Shown here: piece by piece, positions 1-10,525 of the stretch
How positions within the stretch are numbered: position 1 is the stretch's first letter
Layout of the letters: every line of letters begins with the position of its first letter
From: Meandrina meandrites
Taxonomy: Eukaryota > Cnidaria > Anthozoa > Scleractinia > Meandrinidae
Length of the DNA stretch: 64,000 nt
Direction of reading: 5' to 3'
Assembly (NCBI GenBank): GCA_963693305.1
Contig: OY855905.1
Location: 18,056,437 to 18,120,436, forward strand
Translations under genes and position numbers: made by a program
The notes under the pieces: generated by a model
What the model was told of the DNA's origin: nothing
What the model saw: only the letters and a program-made list of their open reading frames with translations
Databases searched by the model: none

Positions 1-1756
1 ACAAGCAGGTGTATTGGCCTTATTTGTTGTTAACAAGAAGTTTTTCGTTGCGGAGTGAGGCGTCTCTCAGTTTTGCGGAGTGTTAATGTCTTGCTTTTAG
101 GAATACTCTTCTCTGACGGCAATAATTAAAAGGTGGAATGATATAAAAAATTAGAAGTAACCCAAACAGTAACCTATAAAGCCTTTAACAGCTGAAGTGA
201 GCTCCATATCGAAACAATAACGTAAACAGCTTTGAGATGACAGAAGTCAAGCTACGCCAAGTTAATTGCTTGAAACAAAGAATTCATTTATATTTTAAAG
301 GAAAAACCGCATTGTTATCCATGTGTTCAGGTGTTATTTCTCTTCTTAGTTGTACACGGCCCCTAAAACTAGTAGCATTGCTCAACCTCTTGCCCTTGCT
401 TTCCCATTGAAAACACCTCATATCTTCATTATCCAAAATAAACACATGATCAAAATTGGTTCCTTACATGATTGGCTCAATTGATATGCCGGTCAAATCT
501 GACTATGGCCGAGCCCTGGATTTTAGTTTAACAATTAGAAAACAAGACTATGAGCTCGAGGTATCTATCGCCTGCTGTAAAATTCGATAAAACTTAGCGA
601 TTTAGCGTAATATGGTTATCTCATCTGTGAAAAATAGACACCCAATAAAACTGAGTTTAGGCTGTTTTTTTAAGTTTTCGATGATTTCTTCTGGAGCTTG
701 AAAGTTTTTGTTAACAATGCATAAATACTGCGCGCGTCCAGACGGCAGCGCCTCCGCTGCTTTACAATCAGATTTCGAGTTTTCCAATAGTCAGCCAGCA
801 CCTTATGTTTTTATTTTACAAAGTTTGAAGTATTTTTGCGGTCCAGTATGCTGAGACAATGAGTAATTTACGAGAATGTGTAGAATGATATTACCAACTA
901 AGAGCTTCGTTTTTCCCGAAAACGAAGGATAGCTAAGGTTAGGATAACTAAGAGAACTACATATAACCTGTTGGACTGGACAAGTTTATTTGTAATGATT
1001 TTGTGCCTTTTAATGAGCTTTCTATCGCAATGAAAAAGTATTATTGACGTTATTAGCAGAGTGTGAATGACCTCCATAGTTTGACAGATAAATGTAAACA
1101 GAGAAATAACAATAAAAAATAGCTACAAAACAATATTACGTAGCAACAACAACAGCCATAATATATAAAAGCCAAATAAGTAAGTAAAATATATATAAAT
1201 AAGAGCCAAATATATGAATATAGACTATATTGGAAATGTCATTAATATAATATTGCAATAACGGCACTGATCTCTCACGTGTCGCATTGTTTATAAGGCT
1301 ATTTGAAAGTAGAGTGCCTGTCAGTTAATTTCATAAACAAGTTACTTATACAATTATTTACACTAGGTATCTGCACGAACACCTTTTCAGTTCCCCTATA
1401 AAGCGGCCACGACCATCTTTTAACCGTTCCGACGAGGGTTCTTCTATTGCTTTTGCCCCTATAAAGCGAAATTTTTAGGACTATTCTGAGTTCAAATAAC
1501 GTGACGTACGTTTCTAAAAGCCCTTCTGCTAATTTCTGACAAGCCCCCTATTACGGGGCCACTTGCGCATGCCAACTCCCCGAGAGTGGCCGCCTAATAG
1601 GGATTCTACTCCATTTACAAATTTATTAACGAGTTTAGTTATTTGTTTATTTATCTATTTGTTTAGTCATTAACTTATTTATCTCGTAATCGTTTTCACT
1701 GTTTCGTTAGGAATTCGTTATTGTCGACGTGGCAGGTTCATTAGGTAGACGTAGCG
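1..1756. other. Intergenic, 3' side of the GPCR gene
   Basis: No gene is supported here. The stretch is AT-rich and lies downstream of the minus-strand GPCR. Around 525-590 it carries TTTAACAATTAGA followed by TATGAGCTCGAG, a motif shared with the left arm of the hairpin repeat at 10942, so it is probably a decayed half copy of that repeat. TTTATT runs near 1650 read as AATAAA on the minus strand and could serve as poly(A) signals for the receptor. Confidence 0.5.
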
Positions 1757-2851
1757 TCATATAAAGGTTGGAGAAGTGTTTTCCGTCTTCCCTCTTCTAC
1801 TTCCTTTTCTACTCAGTTTCCTTCTACATTCGCCATTACTTAGTTCCTTTGAAGACGAGCTGGAAAACGTGCCACCTTGAGAAGCAAAGATTGATCCCCT
1901 GGGTAAGGTGAGTCTTCTAGAAAATGTTCCTATTGTTGTCAGAGACTCTTCGCGAGTTCGCTCCAACCGTCCGCGCCAACGAGTAAAAAGTCTCTTGAAG
2001 GCCCTACGATAGGTTTTGTTTATACAAGTGTACAGTATAGGATTCAAACAACTGTTTAAATATTCCAACCATTTCACACACTTATAAATAATTAAGGGGT
2101 AAAAGTCTTTGTTATTTATATAGCCAATCACTGACACGAAGAAAGGGGCCCAGCAGAACACGAACGCACCAATCACAACCGCTATTGTTTTTGCAGCTTT
2201 CACGTCTGTACTGTAGTTCCTGCTTCGACCAATTCTACGAGCTTGGCGTCTAGCAACGATATAAATTCTAGCGTACATTGCAGTCATAAACAATAGTGGA
2301 AGAACAAAGCTTGTTATGAATACAAAATATTGATAGCCACCGGGTTGTGGCCATTTGTCATCCAGAAGTCGTAAACTGGACACTATCACGGCATAAATCC
2401 AAGCACAGCACAGGATCAGAACAGCCCTGGATGACGTCATTACATACGGGTAGGAATATGGCGCTGTTATAGCCACATGTCTGTCAGCGCTAACCGCTGC
2501 CAAGTTCATAATGGAGGCTGTGCCGAAGAAAATATCCATGCACTGCCAGAACAGGTAAAGGTCTCTTCTAATAACGTTGCTATTTGACAAATCGGTCAAT
2601 TGTAATATCAACCAGAATGGCATACCCAAAATTGCCACTAATATATCAGATATTGCGAGACTGATAATGAAGTAGTTGCATATTGTTCGGAGGTCTCGAA
2701 AAGTGTAGAAGCTTGCACACACTATTGCGTTGCCAAATATGGTAAACATTATCAAGAGTCCCACAGCAACTGCGCCCGTGATATTCATGGGATCTGTGTG
2801 AAACAGTACTGGAGGCACGGTCGCGTTGTCACTTGAAATGTTCGTTTCCAT
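1757..2851 (-). CDS. Class A (rhodopsin-like) GPCR, biogenic-amine-receptor type
   Basis: This 364-residue protein has seven membrane segments and should act at the plasma membrane, coupling an extracellular ligand to a G protein. Visible landmarks: two N-terminal glycosylation sequons (N4-I-S and N9-A-T), GN in TM1, LAISD with the conserved Asp in TM2, a Cys at the top of TM3, DRH in place of DRY at the end of TM3, FCWAPF in TM6, NPILY in TM7, and a basic helix 8. Counting back from DRH puts an Asp at position 3.32, and counting from NPxxY puts Tyr at 7.43 and Trp at 7.40. That trio is typical of adrenergic, dopamine, serotonin and trace-amine receptors. No Lys sits at 7.43, so it is not an opsin. 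The Ser/Arg-rich tail could be phosphorylated. The whole ORF is one exon; a splice acceptor lies 9 bases before the ATG. The ligand cannot be named. Confidence 0.9.
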   Translation of the reverse strand: METNISSDNATVPPVLFHTDPMNITGAVAVGLLIMFTIFGNAIVCASFYTFRDLRTICNYFIISLAISDILVAILGMPFWLILQLTDLSNSNVIRRDLYLFWQCMDIFFGTASIMNLAAVSADRHVAITAPYSYPYVMTSSRAVLILCCAWIYAVIVSSLRLLDDKWPQPGGYQYFVFITSFVLPLLFMTAMYARIYIVARRQARRIGRSRNYSTDVKAAKTIAVVIGAFVFCWAPFFVSVIGYINNKDFYPLIIYKCVKWLEYLNSCLNPILYTCINKTYRRAFKRLFTRWRGRLERTREESLTTIGTFSRRLTLPRGSIFASQGGTFSSSSSKELSNGECRRKLSRKGSRRGKTENTSPTFI

Positions 2852-2859
2852 TGAACGAT

Positions 2860-2875
2860 CTGAGGAAAGGAAAAA
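2860..2875 (-). other. 3' splice acceptor just upstream of the GPCR start codon
   Basis: On the minus strand a pyrimidine tract (TTTTTCCTTTCCTCAG) ends in CAG and is followed by ATCGTTCA and the receptor ATG. This fits an intron in the 5' untranslated region with the whole coding sequence in the next exon. The upstream exon was not identified; it should lie at higher coordinates. Confidence 0.6.
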
Positions 2876-4789
2876 TCAAAGATCTCAAATTAGCGACTTA
2901 TAAAAGCTATTAAATTTTTGTTAACAAGCAAGAGAGTATGAAGTGCATGGCAACCATAAGTGAAGAAAATATATATTAAATACAATCGAAACATCATTAC
3001 GATGTTGAACGATGAAATAGGTATCACTGCAAAGACTCAGTTCATTTGGAAACCGTTTACCAGTAAGTGGATTTAATTGGAATTTTATATGGTTGAAGAG
3101 TTGAATCTTAATTATGCAAGGTCTAAACTCAAACTAAGCTAAATGTGCTTTACCTTTATCGCTATTACCCTTAGCTTTACCTTTCTTTACATTTGTGCAA
3201 TAGAGTCCTATAGAGGATGGAGTGTAGCTCGCACAGCACAATTTGACCATTTGTCGCATCTTCAACTAGATTATCGCAGTCGCAAGCACAAGCAGAAGAA
3301 CAAACCATGCAATCACAGTGCTTGTTATCACGCCCTCCGAGTGCTTTCGTTCTGCTTGCCTCTCCGACAATCTAGTTTTCACCTGTTCATAAGCGACGGA
3401 GTCATGAGCGGAATCGAACTCTGCTCACGACTCCGTCGGTTTGATTTTCACTAGATCCCGCTTCTGATTACGACTCCGACTCCGTCGCTAGTGAAAACCA
3501 GCTGAACAAAAATATCTGACATGTTTCAGTTTCATTGTTATCCAATCCGCCATTGAAATAAGCAAACTTAAAAGAAAGCGAGAGAATTGAATTCCGATGC
3601 TGTATGTATGCTATTTTTACATCCTGTAGTCAGGTATTGTCATCTGGTTTTAAATTCGTTTTATACAAACAAAATATGGACTAGGTAGGCACCTTCTCTT
3701 TTTGTCCGCTTTAAAAAATGTGCGGTAAAATAAACGAATTTACGTGCATATAATGAGATTTAAATGCTTAAAGGACAATGCATATAACTGTATTAAAAGA
3801 AACCTTACAGTCCTGACGGGCTTATTTTTGGCAAGATGCTATATTCTTGCGCTGTGGCAGAGTTGTTTACCGGCGAAAAATACATCTTAAAAATGCTAGA
3901 CAAACATAATAAAAACCTACCCTATCCTTCCACATTGTGATTTATGATCGATGTAGTAATAAACTGACCCTGCACAGAATCACGGTACATCAGTTTTGAA
4001 GTTATTGCACCGAAATTAAGTGACTGGTGAAATTGTGCACTGAATCACGGCCAATCGGTTTAGAAATATGCACTGAAATTTAATTTGATGCAAAGAATCG
4101 CTTGACAACTCCAATGACTACCCAAAGTCGCTATGCTTAAAGCTTTTTGTAAAAGTATTTGTAGTTTGTGTGGTTTATAGACAACAACGTATTGCAAACA
4201 AAAGAAACTCGCCTGAATGCCATTGATCCTAACCTGTGTAGCGCAACACGTAAACGGCGGTAACAGAATTATCCAAAGCTGCGTGTTCCGTTTACATTGA
4301 CAGTGAGATCATTTGTGGGGGCGAACATTCCTCATGTCATGCTCGAAAGCAATCAGACAGAATGAACACTATAACATAATGGACAGAAAATGACATGATC
4401 TCAAACACAAGACTTCTTAGCAATAAATTAAGCTGTTCATGCAAACTGATAAAAATGCAAAGCACGCACTGATATTCTACGAATTTGGCTTTAAAAGTCG
4501 GATCCAAATACATTTGTTTTAAGCTAAAGAAGTTTCGTTGGTCGGTTACAAGCAGTCCTGCCTCTCTGACTTAGTAATTTAATATTCAAACCGGTTTTCA
4601 TAACCGAGCAGCCAAATTAAACGAAAACAACCCTTAATCGCAATCAAAGACGCGTAGGTTGACATGTGTCCATAGAAAATCAGGAACATAGGTAAATACT
4701 CTGTCATTGTAAATTTCGACTGTAATAGCAAACAGTTAGTCAGGAAGCACAAGTGTCGGCTAATCAGTGGCCCAATATGGCAGAAGCCT
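2876..4789. other. Intergenic, 5' side of the GPCR gene
   Basis: No coding exon could be supported. The stretch should contain the receptor's 5' untranslated exon and promoter, but neither could be placed. It contains the inverted repeat listed at 3374-3498. Confidence 0.4.
3374..3498. repeat. Short inverted-repeat (MITE-like) element
   Basis: GTTTTCAC followed by GCGACGGAGTC at the left is mirrored by GACTCCGTCGC followed by GTGAAAAC at the right, with GACTCCG repeats between. It looks like a small nonautonomous element. No target duplication was found. Confidence 0.5.
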
Positions 4790-5003
4790 TCTGCGTATTT
4801 GCACGAAACTAAATATTCCGTGTTGTATATGTTGTGGTTCAATTTTATCCTTGGTGCAAATTTTATTTTCCTTTGTTTTAAACTCATTATCATACATTAC
4901 CATGCCCAAAAACAAAGGAAAATAAAATATGAACCAAGGATAAAATTGAACCACAACATGTACACGGGTGAATTCATTTGCAAAAAGGCCCTACCAATAT
5001 GTA
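4790..5003. mobile_element. Foldback MITE
   Basis: Two long complementary arms meet around 4890. The left arm reads GTTGTGGTTCAATTTTATCC near 4830 and its reverse complement occurs at about 4940-4960. Complementarity continues outwards through TTTGCA to the ATATTGG/CCAATAT motifs, with a few mismatches and small indels. There is no coding capacity; the short ORFs over it are artefacts of the palindrome. Confidence 0.75.
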
Positions 5004-5080
5004 AGGAAAAGGCAAACCAAACCTAACCATATACCTAAGCATATACTTTTTGGGAGTTCTCACGGCAAACTGTTCCTGGG

Positions 5081-5344
5081 ATGAATTTATCTCTTTTCTC
5101 CTCTGTCCTTTCCAATTACCTACTGTATCCAGACCCTAACCCCTCCCGGCATTTTAAACGAGCCCTTCGACGAATACTGATTAAGTATCACTCATGCCCG
5201 ATTGCTAAAGTTACTAACTTGCAAGCATTTGAAGTTGACATGCGTGGTCGCAAAACGAAACCGTCAAAATATTCAAGTTCTATAAATAAGGAAATTCTCG
5301 CCAATAGAATTAAAGGCCAAAATAGTTTACCCTTTATTTTCTAA
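5081..5344 (+). CDS. Small ORF of unknown function (weak)
   Basis: An 87-codon ORF starting from ATG. It has no recognised domain. The segment HFKRALRRILIKYH is basic and amphipathic, loosely like helix 8 of a class A GPCR, but no membrane segment precedes it. It could be a decayed receptor tail or chance; no splice signals or poly(A) site decide the matter. Confidence 0.15.
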   Translation: MNLSLFSSVLSNYLLYPDPNPSRHFKRALRRILIKYHSCPIAKVTNLQAFEVDMRGRKTKPSKYSSSINKEILANRIKGQNSLPFIF

Positions 5345-5577
5345 AGGTCTTTCAACCGCCTGGATTTGCGAGCACGAGGACAGGAAAATTAAGTTTAAAA
5401 TACAGATAATAAGGAACTGTTGATAGCCCGACCAAACAGCCTCAAAAAAGATTCTATCTATATGTGCCGGCGGACATGGATAGAAAAATTAAAGACCAAA
5501 CGTAAAGAGAAAGATAATATAAATGTTACTTGTTAGTAAATGGTTTGGACTATGGAGTAGCAGTAGTTCGTATATTG

Positions 5578-5752
5578 ATGTGATCGTCCCGGCGAGGGTA
5601 GCTCTGATCATGAAAAGAACTGTTGTTGGTGACTGACGTTTCGACAACCTGAGCGAAAGTCATTTCAGCTCAGGCTCAGGTCATCTCAGGTTGTCGAAAC
5701 GTCATTCACCAACAACAGTTCTTTTCAAACCTACCCTCACCCGGATCACACC
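5578..5752. mobile_element. Hairpin MITE
   Basis: Left arm GATGTGATC, GAGGGTAG, AAAAGAACTGTTGTTGGTGA and GACGTTTCGACAACCTGAG is mirrored by CTCAGGTTGTCGAAACGTC, TCACCAACAACAGTTCTTTT, CTACCCTC and GATCACACC. The loop is a short CAGCTCAGGCTCAG region near 5668. It is a typical compact foldback element without coding capacity. Confidence 0.8.
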
Positions 5753-8103
5753 AAACGAACTAATGTAACTTCTGTTACATAGAGGTACACCAAGCCTTAA
5801 TGAAAACCGAATTTAAGAAAATATGAATTCGTGGCTGGTACCATCAAGACGCGACGTAAAAAGTTGTCATATAGAAGGAAATATTTATATTTTTAAGAAT
5901 CACTTCCACTTATTATAGACGATAAAGACGGCTCAGTTATTGCTAGTGAAGAGAACGTCAAATTTTCCGATGAGCCTGGCAACATTTTCCATGTGCAGCT
6001 GTAGTCCGAACTATTTCTAATTTTCTAATACTTTTCACACCTACCAAGCTATTTTCTTCTTCACTAAGAGTAAGCAGTCTGCATCATTCCAAGAACCAAT
6101 GGGGAAGGGTAAGGAGAACCGAGCAAAACTTACATTCAGTTTCACGGGAGGGAGGCCTCATGATATCTTCTAGAAAACTTAGTTATAAACACGACTCGAA
6201 GCGTTCGGGTCGATGCAAATTTAATAGGTTTTAGGTTTTTACGGTTTACCACAATAGTGGTGAGCCATAACTCATTTAGCTCACAGAGTACTGTCAATTA
6301 ACAACGATAAATCGAACTTTAAACGGCTTTTTCTATGTATCATGTTTTAAAGCACCAACTATATTGTTTCTGTGTTTTCTTTCATTTTTTCCCATAAGTT
6401 CAATACAGATATTTTAATAATGTAAAATTTGTAACATTTATAAGGTGAATTTTGTATATACTACATTTTTCCTTTTTCTAATAATAATGTTTGGTCAATA
6501 ACTATAAAGTTTTTGGATTTAGAATGTGGGGTTAATTCGTAGACGGTGCTAATTTTTTTCAATTACATTGTAATATTTGTTCTTTATAGATATTGTAATA
6601 TAAAATTTAGATTGTAAATTTTATAGATGCGTAAAATGTTAAAGCGAGATCGTGGTCTCTTGTAATGCACAATGATTGGACCTCTGTGTCAGAGAGTAAG
6701 ACTTGTCCTGCTTAGCTGTTAATTGATCATTATAAAACTAGAATAAGATATGATCACCTTTTCATTCCATTCGAGTAAGTCAACCCGATCAATAAATGAA
6801 AGACATCAACACACATCGATGAAACCTTCTGTCTCTGTCTAAACTTTCAATAAAACCGAGCCCACCAAGTTATGCACATTTCGCGAAGTTAGCTGTGTTG
6901 TGATCAGTTCGACTCACCTATTTCTGGCTTGTCCATATTGCAGGAAGTCGTAAGTTTTGTAATACGGTTGTTTATAATTTTAAAAGTATTACCTCTTTTA
7001 GTTCGCGATCGTACGGCAAATAAATTCCCAAAAATTCAAAACAATTCTGTTTTGATTTACAATTTAACTTTCTCTCTCGCGCTGCGCGGAGGAAAATATG
7101 CGAAACTCCTGCTGTTATCGAGTTTGTTCTTTTCAGTCACTAAATCCAATTGCACTGACGGCATCGCAGGGTTTCAGCAAATTTCACCGTTCGCTGAGTG
7201 GGGATGGTAATAAAAACAATAACCGACCTCTTTATTTAATACGAAATTGTCTTCCGCTACTCCAAACTAAATTGTGCTCTATTTAAATGGAAATTTCAAT
7301 ATTGCGATCAAATTTTTCCGGCATGCTGTGATATTGAGACTTTCCCTGCGGCGATCGAGGATGAGATGAAACTCGGATGACCTATTTGATGCTGGTTTTG
7401 ATCAAGAGAACAGAGTATCGCTGGAATAAGAGCATAAAAAGTGATTTAATAGTTTTATGCACACGTTTCGGTATCGAGTTGATGAATGTTGAATGCAAAA
7501 GATTGAAACATATTTTTTTCTTTACTGGAAATCTGAATTAGCATTTACACTTATTTTGTAGGTTTTGTTTTCCAGGGGGACCGCTGAGTTGGCATGAATA
7601 ATTAAGAAGCAATCTTCAGTGTTTGTAGGCAACAAAGTATAAATTATTTGAAGAATGGCGAAATGAAAATGACAAGCGCGGACAAAGGTTCATCAAGTGA
7701 GTAGCGCCTGCAGTGGGGTGCCATATTGTGAAGCACGTTCACTTTTAGGTTAATTTAAAATTCTTTTGAATTCTGGTTAAAAGAGTCTCGTGTGTTATTT
7801 TTATGGAACCCTGAGCTGTGACCTTGAGTTAGGTTAAAGATAGTACGATGGAGATTGAATTGAATCAAACCCGTTATCCCAAATATATTTGACATTGATT
7901 GTGTCATTTCTTCGAAGATATTGTCATAGTTTTTATATTTTACAGTAAAATAAAAAAATTAATGGAAATATTCGGTTAACAGTATTGAATGAAACGGGAC
8001 GAGAATTCAGTAACTGATAACCGGATAAACAGGATTCATGTTTACATTTAACGGTTTGTCACTGACCCTTTTTTATTGTTTCTATACATATCAGTAATAA
8101 AGA
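5753..8103. other. Intergenic, nothing recognised
   Basis: About 2.3 kb of AT-rich sequence. Small ORFs at 6929-7286 overlap in two frames and show no domain or splice context. No RNA gene or mobile-element terminus was recognised. Confidence 0.4.
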
Positions 8104-8446
8104 GAGTTCGTTGTTACACGCTGTTTGAAACAGAACGTAACGCGTGGCTTGCGCGCATGACCATGTAAGCGTTAGTTTTGAATCATTTGTATGCTACTAG
8201 GATTATGATGTGATCGTTCCCAGCATTTTTAGTGTGAGGCTTCAAAAAAAACTCTGACGTTTTCAAAATCCATGACTTACTTGATCGATACTTGACTTGT
8301 ACCCTTTCATGTCACTCCCTGTCACTTTTACTCCCTCCATCATAATCCCAGAAGCATACAAATGCATCGCACGAGCTTAAGAGATTCATGGTAACGCGCC
8401 TAAGCCTCGCGCTACGTTTTTTCAAATAGTGTGTAACAACGAACTC
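8104..8446. mobile_element. Nonautonomous TIR element with ~100-bp arms
   Basis: GAGTTCGTTGTTACAC at the left end is matched by GTGTAACAACGAACTC at the right. The arms continue inwards with CTGTTTGAAA/TTTCAAATAG, TGGCTTGCGCG/CGCGCCTAAGCC and CATTTGTATGCT/AGCATACAAATG, then ATTATGATG/CATCATAAT. The interior is about 120 bp and noncoding. The target duplication is ambiguous. Confidence 0.75.
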
Positions 8447-9789
8447 GAGTTACAAACCGTTAAATGTAAATATGTCAACATCCTGCCTACCCATATTCGA
8501 TATGTTACAGATTCGTGTCAGTCACAGTTTGTTGCTTGTGAAAATTGTTCAAAAGATTTATGGGAAATATCTTATTGGAGAAACTTGCAATTTGAACGGC
8601 AAGGCTGTCGGTTTAGTCTAAATGTGCATGCGTAATTAGACCAATCTAAAATTGAGTCATTGCATCGTTGCAGCGACATCTTGAATCAATTTTTTTCGGA
8701 TGAATAACTACGATTTTTGAAACCTATAGATGTAGTATTAATAATAATAATAATAATTATAAAAACAATATATAATAATAATAAGAGCCTTCCCAGAATC
8801 CTTTGCGACTAAAAATCCTCAATGCCAAATAACTTGGTCAGTTTGAAGCCAGCAGGAATAGTACGTCAGCGAGCTAAGCACTCTTTATTGGCATTGTAAA
8901 GTAGCGTGAAGATTTGTAATGTATTGTTTTTTCTGTATTATTATTATTATTATTTTATTGTATTTCATTATTATTATTATTGTTTTACTTTCATTTATCT
9001 GTATTTGTATGTATTACTGTATTGTATTACTGTGTGTATTTGCAATAGAAAAAAATAAAATTAAATTAAAAAAAAAAAAAGGAATAGTACGTCGTATAGA
9101 AATAACTCTTACCATAAACTAATTCCTGTGTAAGACGTAGGGTGATGACATCATTAGTCACGTGACTTTGCTCAGAAGTTCGTTTTTGCTCACTGTGACA
9201 AAAATAGTTTGTTACTGAAAAGGCAGTCACAACAGTTTGAAGCACATTGGTGTGAAGTATTTCGGACTGCCCAGGAACCGAAAAAAAAATATATATATTA
9301 AGGGAGCTATGTACAATTTTAAAAAAGTGGGAGTCTGGGTACAAGTTCGGATCTGACGTTGCATTAAATTGTTGCATTCTTATCACTTTTATCGTTATGA
9401 CGTCATCGGTCACGTGACCAGAACGGACCACAATTTAAATTCGCTCGATAACTTTACTAAGATCTCTCTCTTAGGATCTTTTTAGGCGAAGCTGTAGTTT
9501 TGTAAATACTGTTTTTTAAAATGACCATGATACTTTTTCCTAGAAATGTACGACAGTGAAAAATACAATTGAAAAGGTTGTTGGCTTCCTACTCAACGTC
9601 CATTTGCGGTAGAAATAAAAGAAAATTTTGCCAAAGGCAGGGGTGTATGCTCTTTATGATGGCGTTGTCAGTTTCTTCTCATTTTAGTTGCTTTTGGCGA
9701 GGCTGGATGTAATGTCTTTCAGACGAAAGGAGTGGAGCCTAGGGAGAAGTAAAGCAGCAGCCCCCCCCCCTCCCCTAATCAAACCCTAA
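8447..9789. other. Intergenic with microsatellites
   Basis: Contains ATA/TAA trinucleotide runs near 8738-8785, an ATT-rich run near 8936-8992, an A-tract near 9068-9080, a short TA run near 9291 and a C-tract near 9758. The ORFs here are low-complexity artefacts. A paired CRE plus E-box motif is listed separately. Confidence 0.5.
9146..9419. promoter_or_regulatory. Two matching CRE + E-box palindrome modules
   Basis: Module 1 is TGACATCA, two bases, then the palindrome AGTCACGTGACT (9146-9167). Module 2 is TGACGTCA, two bases, then GGTCACGTGACC (9398-9419). Order and spacing are identical. TGACGTCA is the ATF/CREB site and CACGTG the bHLH E-box. Whether these sites are functional or merely the ends of a decayed repeat is unknown. 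Confidence 0.4.
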
Positions 9790-10411
9790 TTGCACCTTTT
9801 CTCAAGTGAGTCGAGAAACTACCAATCATATTCTGTTTAAATGCTCTTTCTCAAAGTCTTTTAGAAATACAGTGACCGTTAACTTATTGAATAGGCTTGG
9901 TAGTCGCGGATGTCTCTCGCTAGATATTATTATTATCGGAATCCTGAAGGAGGGAATGGATCTGGTTAACTACATAATAATTTTAGGAAAAACGTATCTT
10001 TGGACCTGTAGGCGAAAAGAAATTAAACCAAACTTTGAACACTTTAACACTTTAAAAAAAATTTAGAACTCAAATATGATACAGAAAATACATTGCTTTT
10101 AAGACACATAAGATCTGTTGGTTCAACAAAAAATGGAAAGTATTATTTGAGACAAAATTATGCACGAATCATCTATAGAATCTACTTAATCAATTATTTA
10201 ATACTTCTTTTGTTTTCTTCACGTTTCCTGTATGTACTTCTCTTTTTCTTATGCGATTTTAATTCTAGTGTTGTAAATAATTTTGTAATTGTATACGGTG
10301 AAAAAATATGAAAAAACCATGTTAATACAAAGAGAAGCTTAACAAACTATCTTGTAGGTAGTGGTTCATCCTTCTATTTTTGTAAAGTAGTGTGTTGCTT
10401 ATCAATAAAAA
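9790..10411 (+). mobile_element. 3' fragment of a LINE (zf-RVT type ORF2 end)
   Basis: The ORF at 9806-10066 contains ETTNHILFKCSFSKSF, matching the zinc-binding zf-RVT pattern (ET..H...C) found after the reverse transcriptase in L1/Tx1-like LINEs. It is followed by a C-terminal region with WTCRRKEIKPNFEHF. A frameshift near 10066 moves the reading into another frame, which continues through KYDTENTLLLRHIRS up to about 10135. An AT-rich 3' UTR follows and ends near 10411 in ATCAATAAAAAAAG. The element is 5'-truncated and inactive. Confidence 0.65.
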
Positions 10412-10525
10412 AAGCCCCTCCCCCTCCCCGCTGCTAGGGGATTCCCAGTGGTCCGTATTGTGGGCTCACGACAAGAACATGTTCAAAATGGCGACGAGTT
10501 ATATAGTTTGAGTTATATAGGATAG

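Noticed and set aside
8919..9122. ORF rich in Ile/Tyr/Phe as a membrane protein
   Set aside because: Encoded by an ATT microsatellite and poly(A) tract.
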